7,368 bases of DNA, taken from contig JADYYL010000380.1 in the NCBI GenBank assembly GCA_020853655.1, positions 1 to 7,368 of the forward strand, written 5' to 3'. Shown one piece after another: positions 1 to 6,084 of this stretch (positions are counted from its first letter, which is position 1; the number at the start of each line of letters is the position of its first letter). Source of the stretch: Deltaproteobacteria bacterium. GTDB taxonomy: Bacteria; Bdellovibrionota_C; UBA2361; SZUA-149; JADYYL01. The translations under genes and the position numbers were made by a program. Under the pieces are notes generated by a model that saw only the letters and a list, made by a program, of their open reading frames with translations, was not told the DNA's origin and did no database searches.

Positions 1-210
1 CGTCGACACCAGCGCGGGCTTTGGAGTGTGGGGCTCCGTTGGTCCCGTCACAAAGCTGATATTGGAAAGTGGGGGGACGATGAGAGAGGTTGCCGAGTGA
101 TCCGGCGCAAGTTGCGCATCGGCGCGAGCAGAAAAAAGTAGGCAAGCGAAACCGGCAGTGATTGCAACTGACCGAGTGAACAGATTGGACGCGCGCAACG
201 GATTGTACAC
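1..210 (-). CDS. Secreted protein of unknown function, N-terminal part only
   Basis: The minus strand is open for 70 codons from a GTG at 210 to the window edge, with an in-frame TGA five codons upstream of that GTG. The predicted N-terminus is a textbook Sec signal peptide: a short basic region with Arg6 and Arg13, a hydrophobic core at about residues 14-28 (VAITAGFACLLFS), and an Ala-Asp-Ala motif at 30-32 that predicts cleavage before Gln33. No lipobox Cys lies at the cleavage point, so a soluble periplasmic, outer-membrane or extracellular protein is more likely than a lipoprotein. The 38 mature residues visible are Pro- and Thr-rich and match no family I recognise. A good promoter-like sequence lies about 65 bases upstream, which supports an independent gene. 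The GTG is inferred: no strong ribosome binding site precedes it, and a TTG at codon 5 is an alternative. Confidence 0.6.
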   Translation of the reverse strand, partial: MYNPLRASNLFTRSVAITAGFACLLFSARADAQLAPDHSATSLIVPPLSNISFVTGPTEPHTPKPALVST

Positions 211-276
211 GACCGAAGTATCTCAACGATTCTTGGTGAGGGATGAACGCCGACTCACGCAGCGTAACCACGTTCG

Positions 277-306
277 AGTATAAGGAATCGGCTGAAGAAA
301 TGTCGA
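277..306 (-). promoter_or_regulatory. Candidate sigma-70 promoter for the secreted-protein gene
   Basis: Read on the minus strand, TCGACA (301-306, 5 of 6 matches to the -35 consensus) is separated by 18 bases from TATACT (277-282, 5 of 6 matches to the -10). It would start transcription near 270 and give a leader of about 60 bases before the GTG at 210. It sits directly beyond the presumed terminator of the upstream operon, as expected for a new transcription unit. This is consensus matching only. Confidence 0.5.
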
Positions 307-363
307 GGTAAAATAAAATCGGAGGCAGCGTGTCTCCGGTGAGAACGAGCGTTCTACCGCTGC
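306..363 (-). terminator. Candidate terminator of the cysS-epimerase operon
   Basis: The structure begins 33 bases past the epimerase stop. The minus-strand RNA can form an outer stem GCAGCG (358-363) with CGCTGC (325-330). An inner hairpin AGAAC (351-355) with GTTCT (342-346) has a GAGC/GCTC loop, and CGGT (356-359) with ACCG (337-340) can extend it around one bulged base. The outer stem and the inner extension compete for two bases. A U-rich tract, GATTTTATTTTACC, follows at about 307-320. The U tract starts several bases beyond the stem, so this is a plausible but not ideal intrinsic terminator. Confidence 0.45.
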
Positions 364-395
364 TCGAAACAGGACGGATCGGAAGCTGTCTGCGA

Positions 396-1370
396 TCAAG
401 TATTCGAGAGTCGCGGGTCGAAAGGGTCGCTGAAGCGGCCAGTGCTGAGTAGCTCTTTCAGTTCGATCATCGCCCGTTCGACGGTGCCCTGCGGGCGAAA
501 ATCCAAGAGTTTCTGGATCTTGCTCGAACTGAGGTGATAGTCGACCACGTCCGGACTGCCACCCAAGATGTTTACGGAGACCTCGGGAACGAGCGTTTTG
601 ACGAGGTTGACGAGGTGGTTGAGCTGATAAGTCTGCTCGTTCGACCCAACGTTGAAGATCTGACCACTGACCAAACTGACGTGAGCCCGAAGGCAGCTCA
701 CGATCGCTCGAGCAACGTCATCCACGTGAACCAGCGCCCTGACCTGCTCCTTCGCCGTGATCGTGATCTCCTTTTTCAGCACGGCGTCCCGAATGAGGGC
801 GTTGGCAACGAGGTCAAATCGCATCCGGGGCGAGTAGCCGTAGCAATTGGCTATCCTGAGCGCCGTCGGGTGGAAAGTTCGCTTCTTGGAGCGAATGACC
901 TGCTCTTCCATTCGAAGCTTCAGGCGGGAATACAGGCTGACCGGATCGGGAGTGCCGGTCTCATACATCACACCGGACTGCATGCCGTAAACCGCGTCAG
1001 ACGACGCGAAGATGAGTCGCGAGGCTCCGTGCTCGATAGCCGCGTCGATGACGACCGAGGAAGCGAGAAGATTGACCTCTCTGATAAACGGACGCGGGTC
1101 ATCGGCGACTCGCTTGCCCACAACCGCAGCAAGAAGCACGATGGCGTCCGAACCTGCAATCGCCGCAGATGTCCGACGAATGTCGCAGATATCTCCTTCG
1201 AGTATCTCGAGCGAAGGATGTTTCAGCCGCTCGATCCCCTCTGAACCAAACGTGAAATTATCGAAGACCCGGACTCGAACCCCAGCGTCAAGCAGGTGAC
1301 GTGTCAGCACGCATCCGATGTAGCCGGCGCCGCCGAGGACGGTGACGATTTGTCCTTCAAAGTCACTCAC
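396..1370 (-). CDS. NAD-dependent epimerase/dehydratase (extended SDR family)
   Basis: This 324-residue protein has the size and motifs of extended short-chain dehydrogenases that act on nucleotide sugars. A Rossmann NAD(P)-binding motif GGAGYIG lies at residues 13-19, and Asp37 at the end of beta-2 suggests NAD binding. Further motifs are GDICD (59-63), LLAAVVG (79-85), a catalytic-type Ser at 123-124 in FASSDAVYG, and Tyr147/Lys151 of the YxxxK pair. The C-terminal half would carry the substrate site. Likely role: a cytoplasmic epimerase, dehydratase or reductase step in making a surface sugar; the exact substrate cannot be read from sequence. The start is GTG, four bases inside the end of cysS (shared GTGA), with an AAAAAGG stretch just upstream as possible ribosome binding site, so translation is probably coupled to cysS. 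No other polysaccharide genes are nearby, so the pathway is open. Confidence 0.9.
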   Translation of the reverse strand: MSDFEGQIVTVLGGAGYIGCVLTRHLLDAGVRVRVFDNFTFGSEGIERLKHPSLEILEGDICDIRRTSAAIAGSDAIVLLAAVVGKRVADDPRPFIREVNLLASSVVIDAAIEHGASRLIFASSDAVYGMQSGVMYETGTPDPVSLYSRLKLRMEEQVIRSKKRTFHPTALRIANCYGYSPRMRFDLVANALIRDAVLKKEITITAKEQVRALVHVDDVARAIVSCLRAHVSLVSGQIFNVGSNEQTYQLNHLVNLVKTLVPEVSVNILGGSPDVVDYHLSSSKIQKLLDFRPQGTVERAMIELKELLSTGRFSDPFDPRLSNT

Positions 1371-2791
1371 GATGAGGCCTTTTTAAGAGTGTATGCGTCT
1401 TTTGCGTCGAGGACGGCAAAGCCGCGCTTCGCAATCTCGTCGCGAAGTCGGTCGGATTCTCCCCAGTTCTTCGCTCGTCGTGCGGCCAATCGCTCGTCGG
1501 CGAGCGCCGTCACCTCGGCTGGAATCTCCGTGAGAACTCGTCGCCACTGTTTGACGCCGAGACCAAGGATTTCATCGAACTTTTCGAGGAGTGCGAGCCG
1601 TTCGGTGGGCTCGACATCCGATGCACCGAGCACGGCGTGCATCACCGCAATCGCTCGTGGCATGGCAAGATCATCGAAGACACTCGATTCGAACTGCGCG
1701 AGCAGCTCGCGTCCGCGCGGGGTCGTAATCTCTGCTGGTTCTCCACTCTCACGGAGCGTCTCGACGGTCGAGCGAACCTTTCGAAAGGTTGCGTCCGCCG
1801 CTTCAAGCGCGCTCCAGCTAAAGGCGAGTTCGCTTCGATAGTTCGCGCTGTAGCACATGAGACGGTAGGAGAGTGGCTCGATTCCGCGTTCGATGATGCG
1901 ATCGAGCACCAGAAAAGCTCCGGCCGATTTCGACATTTTTTTCGCGTCTTCCCCGTCGTTCTTCTCGAGCAAGAACGCGCCATGCATCCACCATTTGGCG
2001 GGCGCTCGCCCTGTGGCGCCCTGGCTCTGGGCGATCTCGTTCGTATGGTGAACAGGGATGTGATCAATGCCCCCGCAGTGGATGTCGAATTCATCGCCGA
2101 GGTAGCGGCGTGCCATCGCACTACATTCGATATGCCAACCCGGATATCCTCTTCCCCAAGGGGAATCCCACTGGAGTTCCTGTCCTTCGAACTTCGATTT
2201 GGTAAACCACAACGCGAAGTCGAGGGGGCTGCGTTTCTGCGAGTCGACCTCGATTCTCGCTCCGGAACGGAGGGTGCTGAGATCGAGCTTTGCGAGTTCG
2301 CCATACGCTGAAAACTTCGCGACATCGAAATACACGTTGCCGCCGGCTTGGTAGGCGAAGCCACGCTTCTCGAGTTGACTGATCATGTCGATCATTTCAG
2401 CGATGTGTTCGGTCGCTTTGCAGACGACGTCGGGGCGCCGGATATTGAGTTTTCCGCAGTCGTCGAAAAATATCTTCGTATAGAAGTCGGCGATTTGCTC
2501 CGAAGTCTTGCCCTCCCGGCGCATGGCCACGAGCATTTTATCCTCCCCGTCGTCTGCGTCGGAGACGAGGTGGCCAACATCGGTAATGTTCATGACGTGT
2601 TGCACTTGGTGCCCCGCATAGCGGAGAGCACGAACAAGCGTGTCTTCGAAGATGTAGGTTCGAAGGTTGCCGATGTGTTGATAGTTGTAGACCGTTGGAC
2701 CGCAGCAATAGATCCGGACCTGATCCCGCTGAATCGGCTCGAATGTGTCGACTGCTCGAGTGAGGGTGTTGAAGAATCGAATTGCGACCAT
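1367..2791 (-). CDS. cysS: Cysteinyl-tRNA synthetase (EC 6.1.1.16)
   Basis: This class I aminoacyl-tRNA synthetase charges tRNA-Cys with cysteine, using ATP, in the cytoplasm. The 474-residue length fits the family (E. coli CysRS has 461). Visible motifs, in order: YCCGPTVYN near residues 28-36 with zinc ligand Cys30; the HIGH-type motif HIGN at 39-42; WHIECSAM with zinc ligand Cys223; GGIDHIPVHHTNE with probable zinc ligands His248 and Glu252; and KMSKS at 285-289. The DALR-type helical domain and anticodon-binding region fill the C-terminal part. The ATG at 2791 follows AGGGAG, three bases upstream, somewhat close but the only clear site. It is the first gene of a two-gene operon with the epimerase, whose GTG overlaps its TGA. 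A promoter-like sequence lies about 45 bases upstream. There is no room for a T-box leader. No key residue is missing. Confidence 0.98.
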   Translation of the reverse strand: MVAIRFFNTLTRAVDTFEPIQRDQVRIYCCGPTVYNYQHIGNLRTYIFEDTLVRALRYAGHQVQHVMNITDVGHLVSDADDGEDKMLVAMRREGKTSEQIADFYTKIFFDDCGKLNIRRPDVVCKATEHIAEMIDMISQLEKRGFAYQAGGNVYFDVAKFSAYGELAKLDLSTLRSGARIEVDSQKRSPLDFALWFTKSKFEGQELQWDSPWGRGYPGWHIECSAMARRYLGDEFDIHCGGIDHIPVHHTNEIAQSQGATGRAPAKWWMHGAFLLEKNDGEDAKKMSKSAGAFLVLDRIIERGIEPLSYRLMCYSANYRSELAFSWSALEAADATFRKVRSTVETLRESGEPAEITTPRGRELLAQFESSVFDDLAMPRAIAVMHAVLGASDVEPTERLALLEKFDEILGLGVKQWRRVLTEIPAEVTALADERLAARRAKNWGESDRLRDEIAKRGFAVLDAKDAYTLKKASS

Positions 2792-2834
2792 AGTCTCCCT
2801 GAACCGCCTCGCGAACTGCCCGAATACGGCTGAG

Positions 2835-2863
2835 AATGTAGCCAGTTACCACCCAACTGTCGA
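2835..2863 (-). promoter_or_regulatory. Candidate sigma-70 promoter for cysS
   Basis: On the minus strand TCGACA (2858-2863, 5 of 6 matches) is spaced exactly 17 bases from TACATT (2835-2840, 4 of 6 matches). Transcription would begin near 2828, giving a short leader of about 37 bases. The -35 hexamer is identical to the one proposed for the secreted-protein gene at 301-306. Assigned by consensus only. Confidence 0.4.
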
Positions 2864-3080
2864 ATCCGTTTGCCTTCCGCGGCCCCCCCCGCGGTCTGCG
2901 AGCCCTTCGGACGGGCTGGAGCATCCAAATCGGTTGAGCACCCTCAGATGAGAGATTTTGGGAATGTCATCGGGTTCGTTTCCCGTTAAGATGATGAGCC
3001 CTCTCCAATCGACCGGACCCACCGTTGCTGTGGGTTGAGGGGGAAAAGGCTCCGTCAACGTGCAGTGCGAGGGTTTTTGT
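2864..3080. other. Divergent intergenic region with three hairpins
   Basis: This stretch lies between the cysS promoter and the plus-strand gene at 3081. It holds CCGCGG twice around a C-only spacer (2877-2882 and 2889-2894; the C run is 8 long at 2883-2890), which can fold as a 6-bp stem. A second hairpin pairs AGCCC (2901-2905) with GGGCT (2913-2917). A third pairs ACCCAC (3017-3022) with GTGGGT (3030-3035) around a 7-base loop and would fall in the leader of the downstream gene. I found no convincing -35/-10 pair for the plus-strand gene and no terminator-type U tract. The role of the hairpins is unknown. Confidence 0.5.
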
Positions 3081-4241
3081 ATGAGCCAGTCTGGCATTCT
3101 CTCGGTCGTGAAGGGCCAACGTGGGGAGGATACCCCACGCTCCTGGGGTACCTCTCGCACGAAGCTCGATCACATTTCTGCACCACTCATCATTCGAGAA
3201 GTCGGAACCGCCGGTCGATTTGACCAGGTCTATCGGTGCTCACTCGGACGCGTGAACATTCTCGACAAGCCGTTGTTGACGCCACGTGCCTTGGATGGGG
3301 AGCTTGATAACGTGCAGCTTCGATGGCACGGCGCCCCGCTGCATTTTTCCGAACTCGCTCCGTTTATACCGCATGTCGCCGATCGTGAGCTGACAGTGTT
3401 TGACCTCCTCAGCGGTTCCGGCGCCTCGCCCACTGAGGCAGCGCGAATACTCTCCGACCTCGCGCTAAAGGACCATGTGCAGATGCTTGTCGGAGAACTT
3501 CCTCGGGTGGAGGCCCGCTTGTTGGCCCTTGCCTGCTTCTTCTTCGATCGTTCGAGAGTCCTCTACCTTCAGAATCCTCTGGCGGGATTGCGAGGGGATG
3601 CGCAACGACGTGCGGCGGAGTTCATCAAGCGAAACGCCGAAGAGCGGGATCAGGTAATCATCGTTGCGAGCTTGGACGAGATCCCTGCCTCATGGCTCGC
3701 CATGATGGTTCGCGCGGAGGGTGACGAGCATGTGTCCGGGAAAACCTCGTCGCTCCTTGCACGCGCGCAGACGCTCGTCGAGTCTCGGGTCGCAGAAGAC
3801 CTCGTCGCCGAGAACATCGTGGTGACTCGACCTCAACGAGTACTGAATGTTCGTCGGCGCGAAGTTACGGTTCAGCGCGATCTGAAAAGTGAGATGATTC
3901 AAAACGAACCGGAAGGGGCGTCGAGCGAGGATGTTCCCGCGGTGACATCGAGGCCCGACGTGACCGCGAAGGACGTTGGTCGTTCGCCTCGTCGTAAATT
4001 CGGTCTTCGGCGAAAGCAAAAAAAACCGCTCACACATGTCTCCACCTCGATGAAGCTCGCACGGACGACCGGTGTTCACCGTCTTCGACGTTCGCGACGG
4101 AGAAGCGAGGATCAGACGGTTCGATCGTTACCCCCGCAAGTGAAGCTGCAGCTGTCGCGAGACAAGGCGCGGCTTCGGATGATTTTGCAGGTACTCGGTT
4201 TCGTCCTCGGCTGCGCGGCGTTACTCGCTCTTGGGCGATAG
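3081..4241 (+). CDS. Tail-anchored protein with a degenerate ABC-type ATPase domain
   Basis: Unrecognised as a named family; 386 residues. Residues about 35-215 read like an ABC-transporter nucleotide-binding domain in the right order but with the catalytic residues replaced. GTAGRFD (42-48) stands where a P-loop would be, with no GKS/T. LGRVNILDKPL (55-65) matches the strand after it. FIPH (95-98) has His for the Q-loop Gln, followed by LTVFDLL. VGELPRVEARLLALA (137-151) stands in for LSGGQ. VLYLQNPLAGL (160-170) is a Walker B with Gln-Asn for Asp-Glu. IIVASLDEI (193-201) lacks the switch His. Residues about 301-345 are very rich in Arg/Lys. A single hydrophobic helix at about 367-384 ends two residues from the C-terminus, predicting a cytoplasmic domain anchored by its tail. 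The ATG was chosen over a GTG at 3060 because GAGGG lies 7 bases before it. Inference: a non-catalytic scaffold or regulator; partner unknown. It converges on the LOG gene. Confidence 0.8.
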   Translation: MSQSGILSVVKGQRGEDTPRSWGTSRTKLDHISAPLIIREVGTAGRFDQVYRCSLGRVNILDKPLLTPRALDGELDNVQLRWHGAPLHFSELAPFIPHVADRELTVFDLLSGSGASPTEAARILSDLALKDHVQMLVGELPRVEARLLALACFFFDRSRVLYLQNPLAGLRGDAQRRAAEFIKRNAEERDQVIIVASLDEIPASWLAMMVRAEGDEHVSGKTSSLLARAQTLVESRVAEDLVAENIVVTRPQRVLNVRRREVTVQRDLKSEMIQNEPEGASSEDVPAVTSRPDVTAKDVGRSPRRKFGLRRKQKKPLTHVSTSMKLARTTGVHRLRRSRRRSEDQTVRSLPPQVKLQLSRDKARLRMILQVLGFVLGCAALLALGR

Positions 4242-4326
4242 GGAGGTGGTGTTGCTGCGGGCGTTTCGGGCGAGTGATCAACAGCCTTTTGGCCGCCTCT
4301 ACGCTCGCTCTCCGCTTCCGGCGACG

Positions 4327-4351
4327 AGAAAACGGTGCACCACGCGCCGTT
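4327..4351 (-). terminator. Candidate intrinsic terminator of the LOG-family gene
   Basis: On the minus strand, AACGGCGC (4344-4351) pairs with GCACCGTT (4331-4338) around a 5-base loop: eight pairs including one G-U. The stem runs directly into GTTTTCTC (4327-4334), a short U-rich tail. It begins 22 bases after the LOG stop codon. It has no U tract on the plus strand, so it should serve mainly the minus-strand gene; no separate terminator for the converging plus-strand gene was found. Confidence 0.5.
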
Positions 4352-4373
4352 GATCCGCACCACTCACGGCCAA

Positions 4374-5156
4374 TCAGTCGCGTGGCGGCTCGACTTTCGG
4401 AGGCGGAAGCCCCGCTTCTCGTCGTCGTCTCATCTCTTCCAAGAATTTCTGATGTTCGGGAACGATGAAACTCAGCGCTTCTTCCGGCGTGTCGGCGATC
4501 TTTACCCAACGCATATCGCTCGGGCTGACCAATCCTCTCTTCACCTGGATCTCCTCAACCCACTCCATCAGGCCGCTCCAAAACGCTTTCCCGACAAGAA
4601 TGAGGGGACGCTCGGGGATGTGTTCAAATTGGAGTAACTGCCAGCAGAAGAAGAGCTCGAGCATCGTTCCAATACCGCCGGGTGTGACGACGGTGGCGTG
4701 CGAGAGGCGCATGAAATCGTCGAGCCGTGACGAGAAGCGCCGATGATGGTGGCGGATATCGAGATGCTCGCTCGGGGGTTCACGGAACCCTACGTCGATC
4801 GAGATGCCATACGACCGGCTCTTACTCCCGGAGTCCGTTCGACCTCGGAGCACCCCCTTGTTTGCGGCCTCCATCAGTCCCGGGCCGCCCCCAGTGAGAA
4901 CGTCGATGCCTTCCCGTCCAAGAAGGAAAGCGACCTGCTCAGTGATTTTATAGATATCGTCGTGCGCTTTGATCCGAGCGCTTCCGAAGATGCAGACCCG
5001 AAAGTAGTCGTTGGTGTAATCGCGAAGTTCGAGTTCGAGGAGATTGGTTCGCTCTCGCAAGGCCTCGAGCCGTTCGGTCAGCCGTCGGCGTCTCGCCTTT
5101 CGATCTTCACGGAATACGGCAACAGGAGCAGCGGCGATTTTCGGTGTGTCAGTCAA
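4374..5156 (-). CDS. LOG-family (Lonely Guy, TIGR00730-like) nucleotide phosphoribohydrolase-type protein
   Basis: This 260-residue protein belongs to the Rossmann-fold family once mislabelled lysine decarboxylase. Characterised members cleave nucleoside 5'-monophosphates at the N-glycosidic bond (cytokinin-riboside monophosphates in LOG, AMP and others in bacterial relatives). Diagnostic motifs are VCIFGSARI (54-62), GGGPGLMEAANKG (89-101) and PGGIGTMLE (159-167), the last carrying the catalytic-type Glu. The N-terminal 50 residues form a charged, probably helical extension before the Rossmann fold, and the C-terminus ends in a basic and proline-rich tail. The start is TTG at 5156: an in-frame TGA lies three codons upstream and no ATG or GTG lies in the first residues. 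No strong ribosome binding site is seen. A promoter-like sequence lies 40 bases upstream and a candidate terminator follows, so it is probably a single-gene unit. Substrate not predictable. Confidence 0.92.
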   Translation of the reverse strand: MTDTPKIAAAPVAVFREDRKARRRRLTERLEALRERTNLLELELRDYTNDYFRVCIFGSARIKAHDDIYKITEQVAFLLGREGIDVLTGGGPGLMEAANKGVLRGRTDSGSKSRSYGISIDVGFREPPSEHLDIRHHHRRFSSRLDDFMRLSHATVVTPGGIGTMLELFFCWQLLQFEHIPERPLILVGKAFWSGLMEWVEEIQVKRGLVSPSDMRWVKIADTPEEALSFIVPEHQKFLEEMRRRREAGLPPPKVEPPRD

Positions 5157-5195
5157 GGTCGTTCACAGATGAATGCGTTTCAATGCAATGGTCGC

Positions 5196-5224
5196 ATCTT
5201 AGCCTGGAACGGGGTGGTTTTGAA
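5196..5224 (-). promoter_or_regulatory. Candidate sigma-70 promoter for the LOG-family gene
   Basis: On the minus strand TTCAAA (5219-5224, 4 of 6 matches) lies 17 bases from TAAGAT (5196-5201, 4 of 6 matches). The expected transcription start near 5189 would leave about 33 bases before the TTG start. An A7 tract and a small CACGT/ACGTG dyad (5225-5241) abut it on the upstream side. Assigned by consensus only. Confidence 0.35.
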
Positions 5225-5259
5225 CACGTGAAAAAAACGTGGGGTGAAGAAGGCAAAAA

Positions 5260-5267
5260 GGGGGGGG
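5260..5267. repeat. G8 homopolymer tract
   Basis: Eight consecutive G residues lie directly after the stop codon of the gene at 5268 (C8 on that gene's strand), preceded on the plus strand by five A residues. It is outside coding sequence. It could vary in length by slippage or be a sequencing weak point. Confidence 0.8.
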
Positions 5268-5876
5268 TTACTCGTCCGTCGGCACGACGTCGCCGAGGAA
5301 GGCTATTCCTTCGAGCGCCGGAGAGGCGGGAGGGCTCGCTCGCGTGGCTTCGCGCTCTATTGCAAGCCGAGACTCTGGGTCTTCGTCTGCGGGAGAGGTT
5401 CGGTCTCGAAGCTGCTGTTTCAGGAGTCTGGCCCAGTTCTCCCAACCTGGCAGATCCTTCCGTTCCTCGAAGAGCTGGCTGATGACCTCGCGCGGATCGC
5501 CAGGATGCGCTTCCGCCAGTCCGTGAAGTGCGCCGATGACGCACTCCAACAGTGGCACGAGCTCCCCAAGCGCCGACCGTTGTCCGCCATCATCCTCGGT
5601 GTGTGCTGCGCGAATCTCGGTGCGCTGAACGGCTTTGCGAAGTTCGATGGCCGCCTGCTCAAGCTCGTTAAGCTCTTGGAGTCGAGGAGCGACATTCCGG
5701 AGTCGTGGGTTATGGTGCGGATGGAAGTAGCGGTAGAGGTCCATAAGACGGCTCCAATTTGGGTCTTCCACCCTCGTTCGAGTGGGCTCGTCTAAACCCT
5801 GCACGAAAGTTGCTCGAAGCGCTTTCCCCTGAAGGCACGGTCGTGCAAGTGCTGAGAGCTCCGCAAGGGGAGCCAA
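5268..5876 (-). CDS. Hypothetical protein, possibly the C-terminal part of a frameshifted gene
   Basis: No family recognised. The frame encodes 202 residues if begun at TTG 5876. AGGTGAG lies 9 bases before that TTG and could serve as a ribosome binding site, so independent start is possible. The protein looks soluble: no signal peptide or membrane helix is visible. Residues about 62-92 (RNVAPRLQELNELEQ and on) look like an amphipathic helix or short coiled coil, and a Trp/aromatic-rich patch (PNWSRLMDLYRYFHP) precedes it. The C-terminal 45 residues are Pro/Ser/Glu-rich and probably disordered. The same frame stays open upstream of the TTG, and the sequence FQVEAGELFPLAPLAEL reads as normal protein, suggesting that the real start lies further upstream in another frame (see 5896-6084). 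It follows the redoxin gene on the same strand and may share its transcript. The stop is followed by C8. Confidence 0.65.
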   Translation of the reverse strand: MAPLAELSALARPCLQGKALRATFVQGLDEPTRTRVEDPNWSRLMDLYRYFHPHHNPRLRNVAPRLQELNELEQAAIELRKAVQRTEIRAAHTEDDGGQRSALGELVPLLECVIGALHGLAEAHPGDPREVISQLFEERKDLPGWENWARLLKQQLRDRTSPADEDPESRLAIEREATRASPPASPALEGIAFLGDVVPTDE

Positions 5877-5895
5877 AGGGAACAGCTCACCTGCC

Positions 5896-6084
5896 TCAAC
5901 TTGAAAAGAACAGGTCGCGCTCTCCTGACCAGGAGAGGACGATACCCGGGAATTTCTCGGTGAGCACGGCTTTTTCGAGGGGCCGGATCGCGCGTGGCAC
6001 CCATACTGGGATGCCGCGTAAAAGGCTTATTGGGCGTGTCTGAGCGAGAGGGCGGTCAGTCCTTCCACTTAATGGAACATCCAA
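5896..6084 (-). CDS. Upstream reading frame, probable N-terminal part of the 5268 gene
   Basis: This short frame lies between the redoxin and the hypothetical gene. It has two possible starts: TTG at 6084, overlapping the redoxin end by 29 bases, or GTG at 6000. From 6000 it reads VPRAIRPLEKAVLTEKFPG and then IVLSWSGERDLFF, with mostly G or C at third codon positions, as expected of real coding sequence here. It stops at 5896, after TTC TTT TCA. Skipping one T of the TTTT at 5904-5907 (minus-strand sense) joins it without a stop to the frame of the 5268 gene, giving a 243-residue protein from GTG 6000 or 271 residues from TTG 6084. No ribosome binding site is convincing for either start. It may instead be a separate tiny gene or a chance frame. 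Confidence 0.4.
   Translation of the reverse strand: MDVPLSGRTDRPLAQTRPISLLRGIPVWVPRAIRPLEKAVLTEKFPGIVLSWSGERDLFFSS

Noticed and set aside
534..1244. Long plus-strand frame (236 codons) opposite the epimerase
   Set aside because: It is antisense to a gene with clear SDR motifs; its sequence shows no motif of its own.
1642..2364. Long frames in both strands within cysS
   Set aside because: They are out-of-frame shadows of a gene whose HIGH-like, zinc and KMSKS motifs are all in one frame.
2846..3160. 104-codon minus-strand frame across the cysS upstream region
   Set aside because: It overlaps the start of the plus-strand gene, has biased Pro/Arg/Gly composition from GC-rich repeats, and shows no family motif.
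3723..3750. SGKTSS in the pseudo-ABC protein as a P-loop
   Set aside because: The Gly spacing is wrong for GxxxxGKS/T, and it lies after, not before, the Walker B-like strand.
5225..5241. CACGT/ACGTG hairpin with an A7 loop as a terminator of the 5268 gene
   Set aside because: Only five base pairs, and the T run lies in the loop rather than after the stem.
5792..6004. 70-codon minus-strand frame starting ATG at 6004
   Set aside because: Arg/Ser/Leu-rich shadow-type composition, and it conflicts with the two better frames over the same bases.
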